A stretch of DNA of 64,000 nucleotides from Paenibacillus naphthalenovorans (GCF_900099895.1 NZ_FNDY01000011.1:81460-145459); one strand, 5' to 3'; shown: positions 6,331 through 15,725, counted from the stretch's first letter. Numbers and translations are program-made. Notes: generated by a model not told the origin, from the sequence alone.

Positions 6331-8208
6331 TCATTGGTTATAATCCAGGACCTTCTGATTCTTCATTTTCAATTTTCGCCAAAGGGTTGTTCGATTGATG
6401 CCGAGCCTTTTCGCCGCTTTGGATTGGTTGTATTCTTCCTCTACCAGAATCCTGTAGATGATATCGCTTTCAATTTCCTCCAAAGTCTTGTTGAAGAACG
6501 AAAATACTGCGGGATTCCTCGTTTCCGTGCTGTCCGCCAATTCCTTGATTACCGGTTCGATCTCGTCTTTTTTGATATACGGTCCGTCGCTCAAAAGGCA
6601 CATTTTATGGATGGTGTTTTTCAACTGATATACGTTTCCCGGCCAGTCGTACGATCTTAAAATGTCCATCACTTCCGGTTGAACCCCGACGATTTCCTTT
6701 CCCGTCACGACATTGGCCGAAGCGATAAACATCCGTATCAAATCGGGCATATCCTCTATTCTTTCACGCAGCGGCGAAAGACTTAAAGTAAATGTATTGA
6801 TAACGCGGTACAGATCCGACCTGAACTCCCCCCTGGAGACCAAAGAGATTAATTTCTCTTCATGTTCTGCAATCACGCGCACCTTGATCTCCCGTTCTTC
6901 ACTGCTGTCTATTCTCCTGACCTTATGGCGCGTCAGAATGTGAAACAAGGTCGATTGGAGGCTCAGAGGCAGCTTGCCAATATTGGACATATACAAGGTG
7001 CCGCCATTGGCGAGCTCAAAGGCACCCGGCTCGGAACCCGCCCCCAGCATTTCTTTTTCCAATATCTCGGGTGAATGGGAATGGCAATCTATGGTAACAA
7101 ACGCTTTCGTTTTTAAATCGCCTTCATTATGAATGCTTTGGGCTAAGACGTGTTTTCCCGTCCCCGGCTCCCCGTAAATCATGATCGGCAGTTCGGATTT
7201 GCTGATCCGTTTGGCGCACTCAATCAGCCTGACCATCGTCTGTGATTTCCCGACCAGTTGATTGAAGTGGGCGGAAGCCTTTGCTTTTTTTACAAACCGG
7301 TACTCTTCTATTTTATTCCGCCCGGCTTGATCAGGGTTCCATTTCAATACAGCGGCCGCTCCTGTCATCCGTCCGTCAAGATATAACGGAAATCCCTTGA
7401 TGTCCAGCGATTTATCAGAAAGCTGCACTCTTTCGCTGCTGTGAACGGCCTCCCGCTTCATCACGTCGCTTAAATTCATGGATAAGCCTGATGCTTTGAA
7501 CAGCGTATCCACCGATTGGTCCTTGTTTACATTTAACAGTTCACACGCGCGGGCATTGATGAATTGACATTCCTCCTGCGGACTGACAATGATTACGCCT
7601 TCCTCCAGCTGATCCAATACGGATACCAGCCCTGCATACTTTTCTTTTACTTTATTCGTATAATAAACCAATCTCTCCGCATCCTGGATGGCTTCAATCA
7701 CAGCTTCCCTTCCGGAAGTGATGAGAATGCCGTGAAGTCCGAAGCTCCTGGCCGCCTGTGTGGATTTAACATCCCCGACGATCACTTGTACCCCGTCTTC
7801 CATGGCCTTTTCCAGACATTTTTCACACTCGGCATCGTCGTAAAAGGTTAAGTCCATATTCAGCAGCTTGCCTATAAAGTCCGCTCCTTGAATCACCTTC
7901 AAATGGCTCATCACGCCAATTTTCCCTTCAAATCCGTTCAAGAGCGTAAGCGTTCTCAAGATGTCGTACCCCGATATTTTGATTTCCGCTACCGGAATGG
8001 AACAATGCTCCCTCAGCAGATTTACGGTCGCACCGCGGCTGATGATCATATCATAACCTTTGGTTTCCAGCGCTTTGGCTATGTCGAGCCCTTCATACCA
8101 ATCTCCGATTTCAACATGGATGTTTTTCTTTAAATCCTTATTCACTTCCAGAATTAAATCCTTCAACCCTTTATATGGAGCTATGGCAAGTATATTCAAT
8201 TCCTTCAC
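6331..8208 (-). CDS. PrpR_N-PAS-AAA-Fis regulator, degenerate enhancer-binding protein
   Basis: The 625-residue protein has a PrpR_N-type sensor (about 1-170), a PAS-like segment (about 190-290), an AAA+ domain (about 315-540) and a Fis-type helix-turn-helix at the end (NQSKAAKRLGINRTTLWRKL). The architecture is that of a sigma-54 activator, but two key parts are altered. Walker A is intact (GEPGTGKH, about 346-353). The GAFTGA sigma-54 loop is absent: sequence runs from EMLGAGSEPGAFELANGG straight to Walker B. Walker B reads GGTLYMSNIG instead of GGTLFLDEIG, losing both acidic residues. It probably acts at sigma-A promoters without ATP-driven remodelling, like TyrR-type proteins (inference). 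Start is GTG 8206-8208. It probably senses an intermediate handled by the operon downstream. Confidence 0.85.
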   Translation of the reverse strand: MKELNILAIAPYKGLKDLILEVNKDLKKNIHVEIGDWYEGLDIAKALETKGYDMIISRGATVNLLREHCSIPVAEIKISGYDILRTLTLLNGFEGKIGVMSHLKVIQGADFIGKLLNMDLTFYDDAECEKCLEKAMEDGVQVIVGDVKSTQAARSFGLHGILITSGREAVIEAIQDAERLVYYTNKVKEKYAGLVSVLDQLEEGVIIVSPQEECQFINARACELLNVNKDQSVDTLFKASGLSMNLSDVMKREAVHSSERVQLSDKSLDIKGFPLYLDGRMTGAAAVLKWNPDQAGRNKIEEYRFVKKAKASAHFNQLVGKSQTMVRLIECAKRISKSELPIMIYGEPGTGKHVLAQSIHNEGDLKTKAFVTIDCHSHSPEILEKEMLGAGSEPGAFELANGGTLYMSNIGKLPLSLQSTLFHILTRHKVRRIDSSEEREIKVRVIAEHEEKLISLVSRGEFRSDLYRVINTFTLSLSPLRERIEDMPDLIRMFIASANVVTGKEIVGVQPEVMDILRSYDWPGNVYQLKNTIHKMCLLSDGPYIKKDEIEPVIKELADSTETRNPAVFSFFNKTLEEIESDIIYRILVEEEYNQSKAAKRLGINRTTLWRKLKMKNQKVLDYNQ

Positions 8209-8382
8209 CTCTCAAATAAAGATTTTTGCAGCACATGAACAAGTGTTTAAAAATGCAACAACATCCATCATTCTAATCCTATTTTCTCATGTGCTCGCCC
8301 TTTACGCAATATATTTCGTTCCGCAAAAATATCAAAAAAACCGGATGACTCCAGTCCATATCCTGAGTCGGCTCCGGCTTAC

Positions 8383-8428
8383 AAAAAAACACAGTTGAAC
8401 AGGCCGTCAATCCTGTCCAACTGTGTTT
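8383..8428 (-). terminator. Intrinsic terminator of the organosulfur operon
   Basis: A near-perfect stem of about 16 bp (8388-8403 with 8412-8428) is followed on the minus strand by seven T. It lies 23 nt after the glutaredoxin-like stop codon and closes the operon that begins near 20066. Confidence 0.9.
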
Positions 8429-8450
8429 ATCTTTATTGGGGAAATCCTGT

Positions 8451-8705
8451 TTAGGACTTAAGTAAAGCTTCAAGCCGGTTAAAGTCGCTGTCTACGATCG
8501 CCTCGTAGGTTTGATTGCGGCCGACCTCGATCACCGGCACATGACGAATACCGTACTTGACTTCAAGAACATCCCTTAAGTAATCTTTCCCTCCCACATC
8601 CACATTGGAGTAAACGTATCCCTTTTCCTTTAAATAAGCTTTCGCTTCCTGGCAAGCTTGACAGCCTTCGCGGCTCCACAATACCAATTTCACATTCTCT
8701 GCCAT
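8451..8705 (-). CDS. Glutaredoxin-like thiol-disulfide protein
   Basis: An 84-residue glutaredoxin fold protein with an N-terminal CQAC redox motif (REGCQACQEAK) and the conserved cis-proline region RHVPVIEV. The first in-frame ATG overlaps GGAGG; the second ATG (8703-8705) has it 7 nt upstream and is taken as the start. It is the last gene of the sulfur operon. A small glutaredoxin-like gene (ytnI) also sits in the B. subtilis ytmI sulfur operon. A role in reducing a disulfide substrate or partner is inferred. Confidence 0.82.
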   Translation of the reverse strand: MAENVKLVLWSREGCQACQEAKAYLKEKGYVYSNVDVGGKDYLRDVLEVKYGIRHVPVIEVGRNQTYEAIVDSDFNRLEALLKS

Positions 8706-8830
8706 GTCCATACCTCCAAATTTTAACCCGATTTTATTGGTTTAGATTCACTGCGCAGGCGTCTTTCATGTTGAACCCGCCAGCTAAAATACTGGGCTAT
8801 CCCGCTGCGATCCATGCTGTTTCATCGGAT

Positions 8831-9730
8831 TCAAGAGACAGCCGGAGATTTGCCCCCAATCACTTTAAATAATGCTTGCGTGCCGCTATCCTCTTCTCCC
8901 AGTTCAACTAATTTCTCATAAAGGGAGTGGGCAAGAGCCAGCCCCGGCAGTTCAAGGTTCATCTCCTTGGCGGATTCCAGGGCAATTTTCATATCCTTAA
9001 CGAAATGCTTAACGTAAAAACCCGGCGTAAAATTACCGCCGATGATACGCGGAGCCAAATGGCTCAGCGACCAACTGCCAGCCGCTCCGGTCTCAATGCT
9101 TTTCAGTACGGTGGAAGGATCCAATCCGGCCTTTTGAGCATAAATCAACGATTCGCAGACGCCGATCATATTGGAGGCAATCGCGATTTGATTGCACATT
9201 TTCGTATACTGCCCGGCGCCTGCGCCCCCCTGATAAACAATGTTCGTCCCCATGGACTTCAAAACCGGCGTTACCTCATCGAAAGCTTCCCGCCGCCCGC
9301 CAACCATAATAGACAGCTTACCGTCCCTGGCCCCTATATCGCCGCCCGACACGGGAGCATCCAGCGAAAATAATCCGCGCCCAAGCGCCGCCTGCTCAAT
9401 TCGCCGGGCCAAGGCCGGGCTGGAAGTGGTCATATCAATTAAATAACTATTGGGCCGGGCATGATGAATGATTCCATGTTCCCCGAGATACAACTCTTCC
9501 ACGTCATGGGGGTAACCGACCATCGTTATGATGATTTGCGATTGTTCGGCCAAAGATGCCGGCGTGTCATGCCAATTGGCCCCTTCTAAGAGGAGCGGTT
9601 CCGCCTTAGACTTGGTGCGGGTGTAGACATGAAGCACATATCCGGCCCGAATTAAACGGCTGGCCATACTTTTTCCCATGACCCCGGTGCCAATAAAGCC
9701 TATTGCCGGTTTTTGTGATTTTTGTTCCAA
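8831..9730 (-). CDS. 3-hydroxyisobutyrate-dehydrogenase-family NAD(P) oxidoreductase
   Basis: About 300 residues of the beta-hydroxyacid dehydrogenase family. Features are the Rossmann motif GFIGTGVMG, substrate loop DAPVSGGDIGARDGKLSIMV and the catalytic Lys in GAGQYTKMCNQ. Members interconvert 3-hydroxy acids and semialdehydes (3-hydroxyisobutyrate, tartronate semialdehyde). The start is set at the TTG at 9728-9730 because GGAAGG (9740-9745) lies 9 nt upstream; a TTG 14 codons earlier lacks one. In the sulfur operon it could process a C3 semialdehyde left after sulfur removal. That is inference, and substrate specificity is not readable. Confidence 0.8.
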   Translation of the reverse strand: MEQKSQKPAIGFIGTGVMGKSMASRLIRAGYVLHVYTRTKSKAEPLLLEGANWHDTPASLAEQSQIIITMVGYPHDVEELYLGEHGIIHHARPNSYLIDMTTSSPALARRIEQAALGRGLFSLDAPVSGGDIGARDGKLSIMVGGRREAFDEVTPVLKSMGTNIVYQGGAGAGQYTKMCNQIAIASNMIGVCESLIYAQKAGLDPSTVLKSIETGAAGSWSLSHLAPRIIGGNFTPGFYVKHFVKDMKIALESAKEMNLELPGLALAHSLYEKLVELGEEDSGTQALFKVIGGKSPAVS

Positions 9731-9790
9731 AAGAATCAACCTTCCTTTTCCACGATTCGGTCCTTTGGCCAAAGTCCAAAGCCGGTTTGT

Positions 9791-10309
9791 TTACGGGGCG
9801 AGCTCCTGCAGCTTGCCTAACAGCCGTTCCCGCGGAATTTCCCCGATCAACAGATCCTCGACGATCCCGTCCCGGCCGATGAGATAAAAGGTTGGCAAGT
9901 ACTCCACCCTGTATCGTTCCGTGACTTCGCCTTTTTCGTCGAGCAGTACCGGAAAGGGTAAACGATGGGCCTGGACAAAGCTTCTCACCTCCTTCAGATC
10001 GTCCTGATGCGTCACATTGACGGCATAAAAAGCGATCCGGTCCTTAAACTCCCCGTACAATTCGCCAAGTACTGAGGCTTCCTTCTTGCAGTACTCGCAC
10101 CAGGAAGTCCAAAAAACCAAAAATACCGCTTTTCCATCCGCATCTTTACGGATATCCACCCATCGACCATCCAGATCAGGCAGCTTCACCTCGGGAGCGG
10201 CGGCGTTCGGTGCCGCAAAAGCACTGTCCTCTTGCTTGTTCCAAAACGAATAGCAGGTGAAAACCAGCAGCACGACAATGGCCAAATTCACGATGGCATT
10301 TCTTTTCAT
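9791..10309 (-). CDS. TlpA/ResA-like membrane-anchored thioredoxin
   Basis: A 172-residue protein starting MKRNAIVNLAIVV with one N-terminal membrane anchor (about 7-25). An extracytoplasmic thioredoxin fold follows with the active site WCEYC and a cis-proline region EYLPTFYLIG. GGGGACGAG precedes the ATG at 10307-10309; the open frame extends 43 codons further but overlaps the upstream gene. It probably reduces or oxidises thiols outside the membrane. Placement inside the sulfur operon suggests a link to thiol/disulfide substrates or to the binding proteins. Confidence 0.8.
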   Translation of the reverse strand: MKRNAIVNLAIVVLLVFTCYSFWNKQEDSAFAAPNAAAPEVKLPDLDGRWVDIRKDADGKAVFLVFWTSWCEYCKKEASVLGELYGEFKDRIAFYAVNVTHQDDLKEVRSFVQAHRLPFPVLLDEKGEVTERYRVEYLPTFYLIGRDGIVEDLLIGEIPRERLLGKLQELAP

Positions 10310-10326
10310 CTCGTCCCCGAAGCTCC

Positions 10327-11511
10327 TTAAAAGAACGAAGAGGACTGCGGAAATTGGCCGTTCAGCGCCCAATTTCCCAATTCCTTCAGCTTGTATTCGA
10401 CCGGATCGTGAAGCGTATGCGTGCGAAGATTGCGCCAAAAACGGTCATAACGGTATTCGGACGAAGTCGCCCGGGACCCCATCACCTCGAACATACGGCT
10501 TGTAATGTCCAGCCCGACCTGCGTAGTCATCACCTTCGCCGTTGCAATGCTCATCATGCATTCTCCCCGTTCCCGTTCCGTCAATCCCCACTCCTTCTCC
10601 CAGGCCGATTGAAAATCCCGGGCGGCCCGTTCTACAAGCACTCGGGCGGCTTCCAACCGGACCCACATGTCGCCGTAATGGCGAAGAAAATACGGATCCT
10701 GAGCAGCGGAGGAGACGCCGGAAGCAGGCCAGGCTCTGGCGCTTGAAGCCGTGTATAATTTGGCCTGTTCGAACGCCCCTTCCGCGATACCCAAATATAC
10801 ATGCGTCAGAATAATTTGCGAAATGGAGCTGCGAAGTTTGGAAAATTCCGTCCCGACCGGACCTGGTGTGTCAAGCACCTCGCCTAATTCTACCGGAACC
10901 CGGCTAAATTCGATCCCCCCGCTGTCCGTCTGCCGCTGCCCCATATTGTCCCAATCATTCAATACGTTCACTCCTTCCCGACGGGTAGGAATGACGGCAA
11001 TCAGAGGGCCGTTTCCCTCTTCATGCTTCGCGGAAACGAGCAGCAAATCCGAATCCGTAGCACCGGAGCAGAACCGTTTGGTTCCGCTCAAGTAATAACG
11101 GTCGCCTTCACGAACGGCAACAAGCCGTTGATCCAGCGGATTAAATGCGTTTCCCCAGAACAAGGGTTTGTTCGCCGTTTCCATATAATATCGGCGCTTC
11201 TGTTCCTCGGTTCCATACATATGCGGTGTGACCAAATTCAGAAAATGATATCCGAACAAATGCGCAATGGAACTGTCGACCCTGGCAAATCGTCGAACGA
11301 TCTCCAGTACGGTTAGCCATGTATCCCCACAACCGCCAAAGCTCTTGGGCACCAGCAAGGCGAGCAAGCCGCTTCTCCTGATCAAATCCCGTTCCGCTTT
11401 CGCCGTACCTCCTTTGATATCCCGCTCTACGGCGGTCAGGGAAAACGTATCAACCAGTTCATCGGCCACAGCCAAATAATCGATAGGGGCCTGATGCGAA
11501 ATCGTAGTCAT
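10327..11511 (-). CDS. Acyl-CoA-dehydrogenase-like flavin monooxygenase (SfnB/DszC type)
   Basis: A 394-residue acyl-CoA dehydrogenase-fold protein. It has the N-terminal helical part with SGLLALLVPKSFGGCG, the LSGTKRFCSGA middle segment, and a C-terminus of the form NLRTHTLHDPVEYKLKELG. That ending is typical of the SfnB/DszC group, FMNH2-dependent enzymes acting on organosulfur compounds, rather than of fatty-acid dehydrogenases. GGAAGGG lies 10 nt before the ATG at 11509-11511. A 3-sulfinopropionyl-CoA desulfinase is the other acyl-CoA-dehydrogenase-fold option relevant to this operon, but the C-terminal signature favours the monooxygenase group. The reaction is inferred from family only. 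Confidence 0.8.
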   Translation of the reverse strand: MTTISHQAPIDYLAVADELVDTFSLTAVERDIKGGTAKAERDLIRRSGLLALLVPKSFGGCGDTWLTVLEIVRRFARVDSSIAHLFGYHFLNLVTPHMYGTEEQKRRYYMETANKPLFWGNAFNPLDQRLVAVREGDRYYLSGTKRFCSGATDSDLLLVSAKHEEGNGPLIAVIPTRREGVNVLNDWDNMGQRQTDSGGIEFSRVPVELGEVLDTPGPVGTEFSKLRSSISQIILTHVYLGIAEGAFEQAKLYTASSARAWPASGVSSAAQDPYFLRHYGDMWVRLEAARVLVERAARDFQSAWEKEWGLTERERGECMMSIATAKVMTTQVGLDITSRMFEVMGSRATSSEYRYDRFWRNLRTHTLHDPVEYKLKELGNWALNGQFPQSSSFF

Positions 11512-11622
11512 TGCGAATCTTTCCCTTCCTTGAAGTGAGGGGCTGATCAGCCAAAAGCGGTACAGCCCGTTTCTTCCTCCCCCCGGCTGTGCGATGCGGA
11601 GGGCCATTTGGATGCGCTATAG

Positions 11623-12417
11623 TTATAAAGTTTTGTCATCGATCTGCGTCCAAAACAAGTATTTGTTTTTGATCTTGTCAAAAATGAGCATGATGGCCAG
11701 GATGACCAGGCTGTTGAAAATCATACCGGCAACAACGTTTTTATAATCGGAAAAATCACTGTAGTATTGAATAAAATACCCCATGCCCGATTTGGCGCCG
11801 AACATTTCCGCCACGGTCAGAATAATGAAGGCGAATCCCAGCGCTACGCCCGCTCCGTTAAAAATGAACGGCAGCGCCGCCGGAATGATCACCTTTGTGA
11901 GAAGCTTTCCGCTTCTTAGCCCTAACGCGCGGGCGTTGTCCAGATAATGCCGGTCTATAAGCAATACGCCTTGAATGGTACCGAGCAGGATAGGCCATAA
12001 CGCGCTGGCGAAAATCAAAAACACGGATGCGGATTTAAACGTAGGCAAAAGCGCTATGGCATACGGAATGTACATCGTAGGGGGAATCGGGCTCAACGCA
12101 TGGAAAATCGGCATCAGCGGTTTCCTCAGCGCAGGATGCAACGCGACCGCCAACCCTACCGCTATTCCCGCAATGACGGCGGAGAAATATCCGCTTAGAA
12201 ACAGCTGCATCGAGCTGATGAACCCCTCCAACAGCAGCCCTTTACTTTTCCAGAAGGCAAGCAGGACGGCCTGCGGATTCGGGAACAGCACGGGATTGAT
12301 CTTTTTGGCGACATCCGTAAAGTAAATCCATGCCGCCAACACGGCGGCTACGATAAGCAAAGTACCATAATACGTTTTAACAAACCGTTTCAACGCGAAA
12401 AACAGCTCCTTATCCAA
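11623..12417 (-). CDS. SsuC-type sulfonate ABC transporter permease
   Basis: A 264-residue inner-membrane permease with about six membrane segments and the EAA-type ATPase-contact loop LDNARALGLRSGKLLTKVIIP. It belongs to the SsuC/TauC/ThiX group importing sulfonates, taurine or related small molecules. It overlaps the stop of the binding-protein gene by 8 nt. The TTG at 12415-12417 has no clear ribosome site. AAGGAG within the reading frame could instead serve the TTG at codon 9 (12391-12393), though with long spacing. It is the only permease gene in the sulfur operon, so both binding proteins must share it or one must use another transporter. Confidence 0.87.
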   Translation of the reverse strand: MDKELFFALKRFVKTYYGTLLIVAAVLAAWIYFTDVAKKINPVLFPNPQAVLLAFWKSKGLLLEGFISSMQLFLSGYFSAVIAGIAVGLAVALHPALRKPLMPIFHALSPIPPTMYIPYAIALLPTFKSASVFLIFASALWPILLGTIQGVLLIDRHYLDNARALGLRSGKLLTKVIIPAALPFIFNGAGVALGFAFIILTVAEMFGAKSGMGYFIQYYSDFSDYKNVVAGMIFNSLVILAIMLIFDKIKNKYLFWTQIDDKTL

Positions 12418-13543
12418 TATTTTGCTGGTTGAAACGCTCCTTTACTTTTTGGAAAAACGGCTCGTCCGGCTCGGAAGCGATCAGTTCTTCAACGGCTTCT
12501 TTGTACAACGACGTATCGATGTATTTGGTAATATCAATGTCTTTTCCTTCCTTGATATAGCCGATGTCGTTCATGCTTTCCCACATTTTGACGATTTCTT
12601 TCTTGTTCGGATCGGAATGATTCAGCATATGCGGTTCGATGATCGACTTCTCCATAATTTTGTCGTCAAGCCTGATGTGGGGCCTGCTGGCGTCAATCGT
12701 CACCTTCGGATCTTTTTCTTTGTCCCGTTCCGCCTTAATGATCGCTTTCAGAAACCGTTTGAAGGCTTCCCGCTTTTCCTTCACGTCGCCCGTCTTGGCC
12801 ACGATGCGGCAGCATACGTGATCGGGCTGCAGATCGTTGCTCCATGTGACGGCGACCAGCCCCCCTTCCTCCGCCTCGTATAACGTGCCCGGCGATCCGA
12901 CCCCGACATCGACTTTGCCTGATTTAATCGCTTCAAGCAGCATGGAATTGTTTTTGAATTCGATCAGTTCAATGTCTTTTTTCCAATCGATTCCGGCTTG
13001 GCTCAAAGCGGAACGGAAGACGATATCGCCGGTATACAGACGAAGGGTGCCCACTTTTTTCCCGCGAAACCCTTCGATCGTCTTGAACTGATCCTGGTTT
13101 TCTTTTTTGGCATAGACCGGGCTGCCGCCGGACAAATGCCCCCCGATAATTGAAAAATCCGATCCTTGGGAGATAAATGTCAACGGACCTGCGGTTCCGA
13201 AGGATACGCCGACATCGATTTTCCCGGCCTGCAGGCCGTTTAATCCGTCCGCTGTAGACGCAAAAGGCACAAAATTGACTTTCAGGTTTTGCTCCTTAAA
13301 ATACCCCTCGTATTCGGCAATGAATCCGAGCTGGGTGCCCAACGATTGGCCGTAGCCGACATTGAGTTCAAACGTTTGATCCTGTTTTTGGGCCTGATCG
13401 GACTTCCCGGCTTGCTCCGAGACCGCAGGCTGCGGAGCTGCCGACTGCTGGCCGCAGCCTGTGACGAGCACTGACAGGGCAAGGCCGGAAGCGAGTATCC
13501 AGGCAAATGATTGTTTTTTCCGATGAACTTGAACTTTATACAC
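12410..13543 (-). CDS. Sulfonate/nitrate-type ABC substrate-binding lipoprotein (SsuA-like), first
   Basis: A 377-residue lipoprotein. It has a basic N-terminus, a hydrophobic core and lipobox LVTGC, then a Gln/Ala/Lys-rich linker and an NMT1/SsuA-type periplasmic-binding fold (VGYGQSLGTQLGFIAEYEGYFKEQ, then SGGSPVYAKKENQ). Proteins of this type capture aliphatic sulfonates, nitrate or pyrimidine precursors at the cell surface. GAGGAGG lies 7 nt before the GTG at 13541-13543. Two consecutive cysteines (DHVCCRIV) are unusual for the family. It differs clearly from the second binding protein at 19053-20066. Confidence 0.85.
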   Translation of the reverse strand: MYKVQVHRKKQSFAWILASGLALSVLVTGCGQQSAAPQPAVSEQAGKSDQAQKQDQTFELNVGYGQSLGTQLGFIAEYEGYFKEQNLKVNFVPFASTADGLNGLQAGKIDVGVSFGTAGPLTFISQGSDFSIIGGHLSGGSPVYAKKENQDQFKTIEGFRGKKVGTLRLYTGDIVFRSALSQAGIDWKKDIELIEFKNNSMLLEAIKSGKVDVGVGSPGTLYEAEEGGLVAVTWSNDLQPDHVCCRIVAKTGDVKEKREAFKRFLKAIIKAERDKEKDPKVTIDASRPHIRLDDKIMEKSIIEPHMLNHSDPNKKEIVKMWESMNDIGYIKEGKDIDITKYIDTSLYKEAVEELIASEPDEPFFQKVKERFNQQNIG

Positions 13544-13576
13544 CCATGTTCCTCCTCTATTATGTTTTTTACGAAT

Positions 13577-14542
13577 TCAGATCCGGTCACCCGGATAGAA
13601 GACCGTTTCCTCTCTTTCCAGCTTTTCGAATAACCCTTTATTCATGTGATCCATCAATTGATCCCTCAGTTCGGTAAATTCCGGGGATTGGAACACCTTT
13701 TTCCGCTGCCGGGGCCTTGCGAACGGAATTTTCAATTCATGTGCAACGATGCTGGGAGGACCGGGCGAAAACAACAGGATCCGGTCTGCCAAAAACAGCG
13801 CTTCTTCCACATCGTGCGTCACGAACAGTACGGTCTGGCGGCGATCCTGCCATAACTGCAGGATGAGATCCTGCAAATGAACGCGGGTCACCGGATCCAG
13901 CGCGCCGAACGGTTCATCCATAAGCAGCAGATCCGCCGACAAAGCAAGCGCCCGGGCGATGGCGACACGCTGGCGCATTCCCCCCGATAATTGTCCAGGG
14001 TATTTGTCGAAGGCATGTTCGAGCTGTACCATTTGCAGATATTCCTGCGCGACCTGTTGAATCTCCTTTTTTTTCTTTTTCATCACCTGGCTGAGTGCAA
14101 GCATGACATTTTCCCCAGTTGTCAGCCAGGGAAACAAGGAGTAGTCTTGAAACACGATCGCACGCTCGATCGACGTGTCCCGAACCGGTTCGCCATCGAT
14201 TTCAAGCTTTCCGCGCGTTGGCAGGGATAAACCGGACACCAGGCGGAGGAATGTGCTTTTGCCGCATCCGCTGGGTCCCATCAAAACGACAAACTCCCCT
14301 TCGCGAACGGTAAAATCAATATTTTGCAAAATGTCCTGATGACCATAGCCAAACCCGACATCGTTTGCCAGGATCTTGATTGGGACATCTTCAGTCAACG
14401 GTACATCTTTTAGCAAAGTCTTTGCCAAACGGGAGCCCCCCTTCTTCCAACATTCGTTCCCATAAGCGTCCGATAGGTAACGGACCTCTTCAGATATCTC
14501 TTCCGCAAGCCGGCAGTCCCGTTTAAGGGTCGACTGCGTCAA
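13577..14542 (-). CDS. SsuB-type sulfonate ABC transporter ATPase
   Basis: An ABC ATPase with Walker A GPSGCGKST, a Q-loop (VFQDYSLFPW), signature LSGGMRQRVAIARAL, Walker B LLLMDEPFGALD and switch His (FVTHDVEEAL). It energises the SsuC-type permease downstream. As drawn it has about 40 extra N-terminal residues before the ABC fold. The TTG start at 14540-14542 overlaps the CoA-transferase gene by 20 nt. A TTG at about codon 39 (14426-14428) with AAGGGGGG 7 nt upstream would give a more usual length and is a serious alternative. Confidence 0.87.
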   Translation of the reverse strand: MTQSTLKRDCRLAEEISEEVRYLSDAYGNECWKKGGSRLAKTLLKDVPLTEDVPIKILANDVGFGYGHQDILQNIDFTVREGEFVVLMGPSGCGKSTFLRLVSGLSLPTRGKLEIDGEPVRDTSIERAIVFQDYSLFPWLTTGENVMLALSQVMKKKKKEIQQVAQEYLQMVQLEHAFDKYPGQLSGGMRQRVAIARALALSADLLLMDEPFGALDPVTRVHLQDLILQLWQDRRQTVLFVTHDVEEALFLADRILLFSPGPPSIVAHELKIPFARPRQRKKVFQSPEFTELRDQLMDHMNKGLFEKLEREETVFYPGDRI

Positions 14543-15704
14543 GCCATTCCTTGAAAACTTCTTCCGTATGCTCGCCCCTTTGCGGAGGATGGCGGTATAC
14601 GGAAAAATCGTAGCCGGTCACCTTGACCGGGAACGGAACCGTCCGGGTTGTTAATCCGTTGGGTAACTGCAAATCCTTCACCAGCCCGATTTGATGAACG
14701 GCCGGATCATGCAAAATGTCCTCGTAATCGTTGATGGGCGCGCACGGTACGCCTCTTCGGTCAAACTCCTTCAGCCATTCCCCGGCCGTCTTCCGCGAAA
14801 AGGACTGCTGCAGCAAAGAAGCCAGCTCCTTTTGGTTTTTAGCACGGAGGGTCTGCGTCACAAAGCGGGGATCGTCAATAAGCTCGGGGCGATCGGCGGC
14901 TTCGCATACTTCCCTCCACAGCTTGTCATTGCCTGCGGCGATCACAAACGGTTTGTCGCTTCCGTAAAACCCCTGGTACGGGGCGTTGCGCGGATGGGCG
15001 GTCCCAAGCCGCTTGGGAGAGATCCCGTTGCCGTAATATTCACTGTGCTGCAGCGCAGAAATACCAAGGACGCTGCCGAGCATGGAGCAGTCGATATAGG
15101 CGCCTTTACCGCTTTGACTCGCTTGCAGGATGGAAACGGCGATGCTGTAAGCACCGTAAAGTCCGGCGGCAAAGTCGGCTATCGGCACTCCGCATTTGAC
15201 AGGTGTACCGGTTTCTTCTCCGGTGACGCTCATCAAGCCGCTGATCGCCTGAATCGTCACGTCAAAAGCGCCCTTCTGCGCATACGGGCCCTCTTGGCCG
15301 TATCCGGAGATAGAGCAGTAGACCAGTCCGGGATTTTCCGCCGACAGCGCATCGTAACCCAAGCCAAACTTCCGCAGCACCCCGGGACGGTAGTTTTCGA
15401 TAATGATATCGGCCTTTCCGCACAATTTCCGCAAAGCTTCAAGCTGTTCCGGGTCCTTGAAATCGACCGTAATACTTCGTTTGTTGCGGTTAAGGGAGGC
15501 GAAGTTTGCACTGTAGGACTCTCCCTGTTCATTCACAAAGAAAGGCGGCCAATCGCGCATGCCGTCTCCGCTGTCAGGTCTTTCCACCTTCACCACGTCG
15601 GCTCCCAAATCAGCCAGAAGCATGCCTGTGAACGGGCCGGCCGCGATCTGCCCGAACTCGATGACCCTAAGCCCCGAAAGCGGCCCTCCCTGTAATGTGC
15701 TCAT
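14523..15704 (-). CDS. CaiB/BaiF (class III) CoA-transferase
   Basis: A 393-residue class III CoA-transferase. It has the N-terminal RVIEFGQIAAGPFTGMLLADLGADV signature, the VDFKDPEQLEALRKL segment, the likely catalytic Asp in GAFDVTIQAISG, and the late RGVPCAPINDYEDI region. These enzymes move CoA between carboxylic acids through an aspartyl-CoA thioester. It lies directly after a 3-mercaptopropionate-dioxygenase-like gene. In the known bacterial 3-mercaptopropionate route a CoA-transferase of this class activates 3-sulfinopropionate, which would fit here (inference). The ATG at 15702-15704 follows GGGAGGTG. Confidence 0.87.
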   Translation of the reverse strand: MSTLQGGPLSGLRVIEFGQIAAGPFTGMLLADLGADVVKVERPDSGDGMRDWPPFFVNEQGESYSANFASLNRNKRSITVDFKDPEQLEALRKLCGKADIIIENYRPGVLRKFGLGYDALSAENPGLVYCSISGYGQEGPYAQKGAFDVTIQAISGLMSVTGEETGTPVKCGVPIADFAAGLYGAYSIAVSILQASQSGKGAYIDCSMLGSVLGISALQHSEYYGNGISPKRLGTAHPRNAPYQGFYGSDKPFVIAAGNDKLWREVCEAADRPELIDDPRFVTQTLRAKNQKELASLLQQSFSRKTAGEWLKEFDRRGVPCAPINDYEDILHDPAVHQIGLVKDLQLPNGLTTRTVPFPVKVTGYDFSVYRHPPQRGEHTEEVFKEWLDAVDP

Positions 15705-15725
15705 GATTGCATCACACCTCCCTTT

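Noticed and set aside
14691..15695. 334-codon plus-strand frame opposite the CaiB/BaiF gene
   Set aside because: Antisense shadow; the minus strand carries a full CoA-transferase with conserved motifs and a ribosome site.
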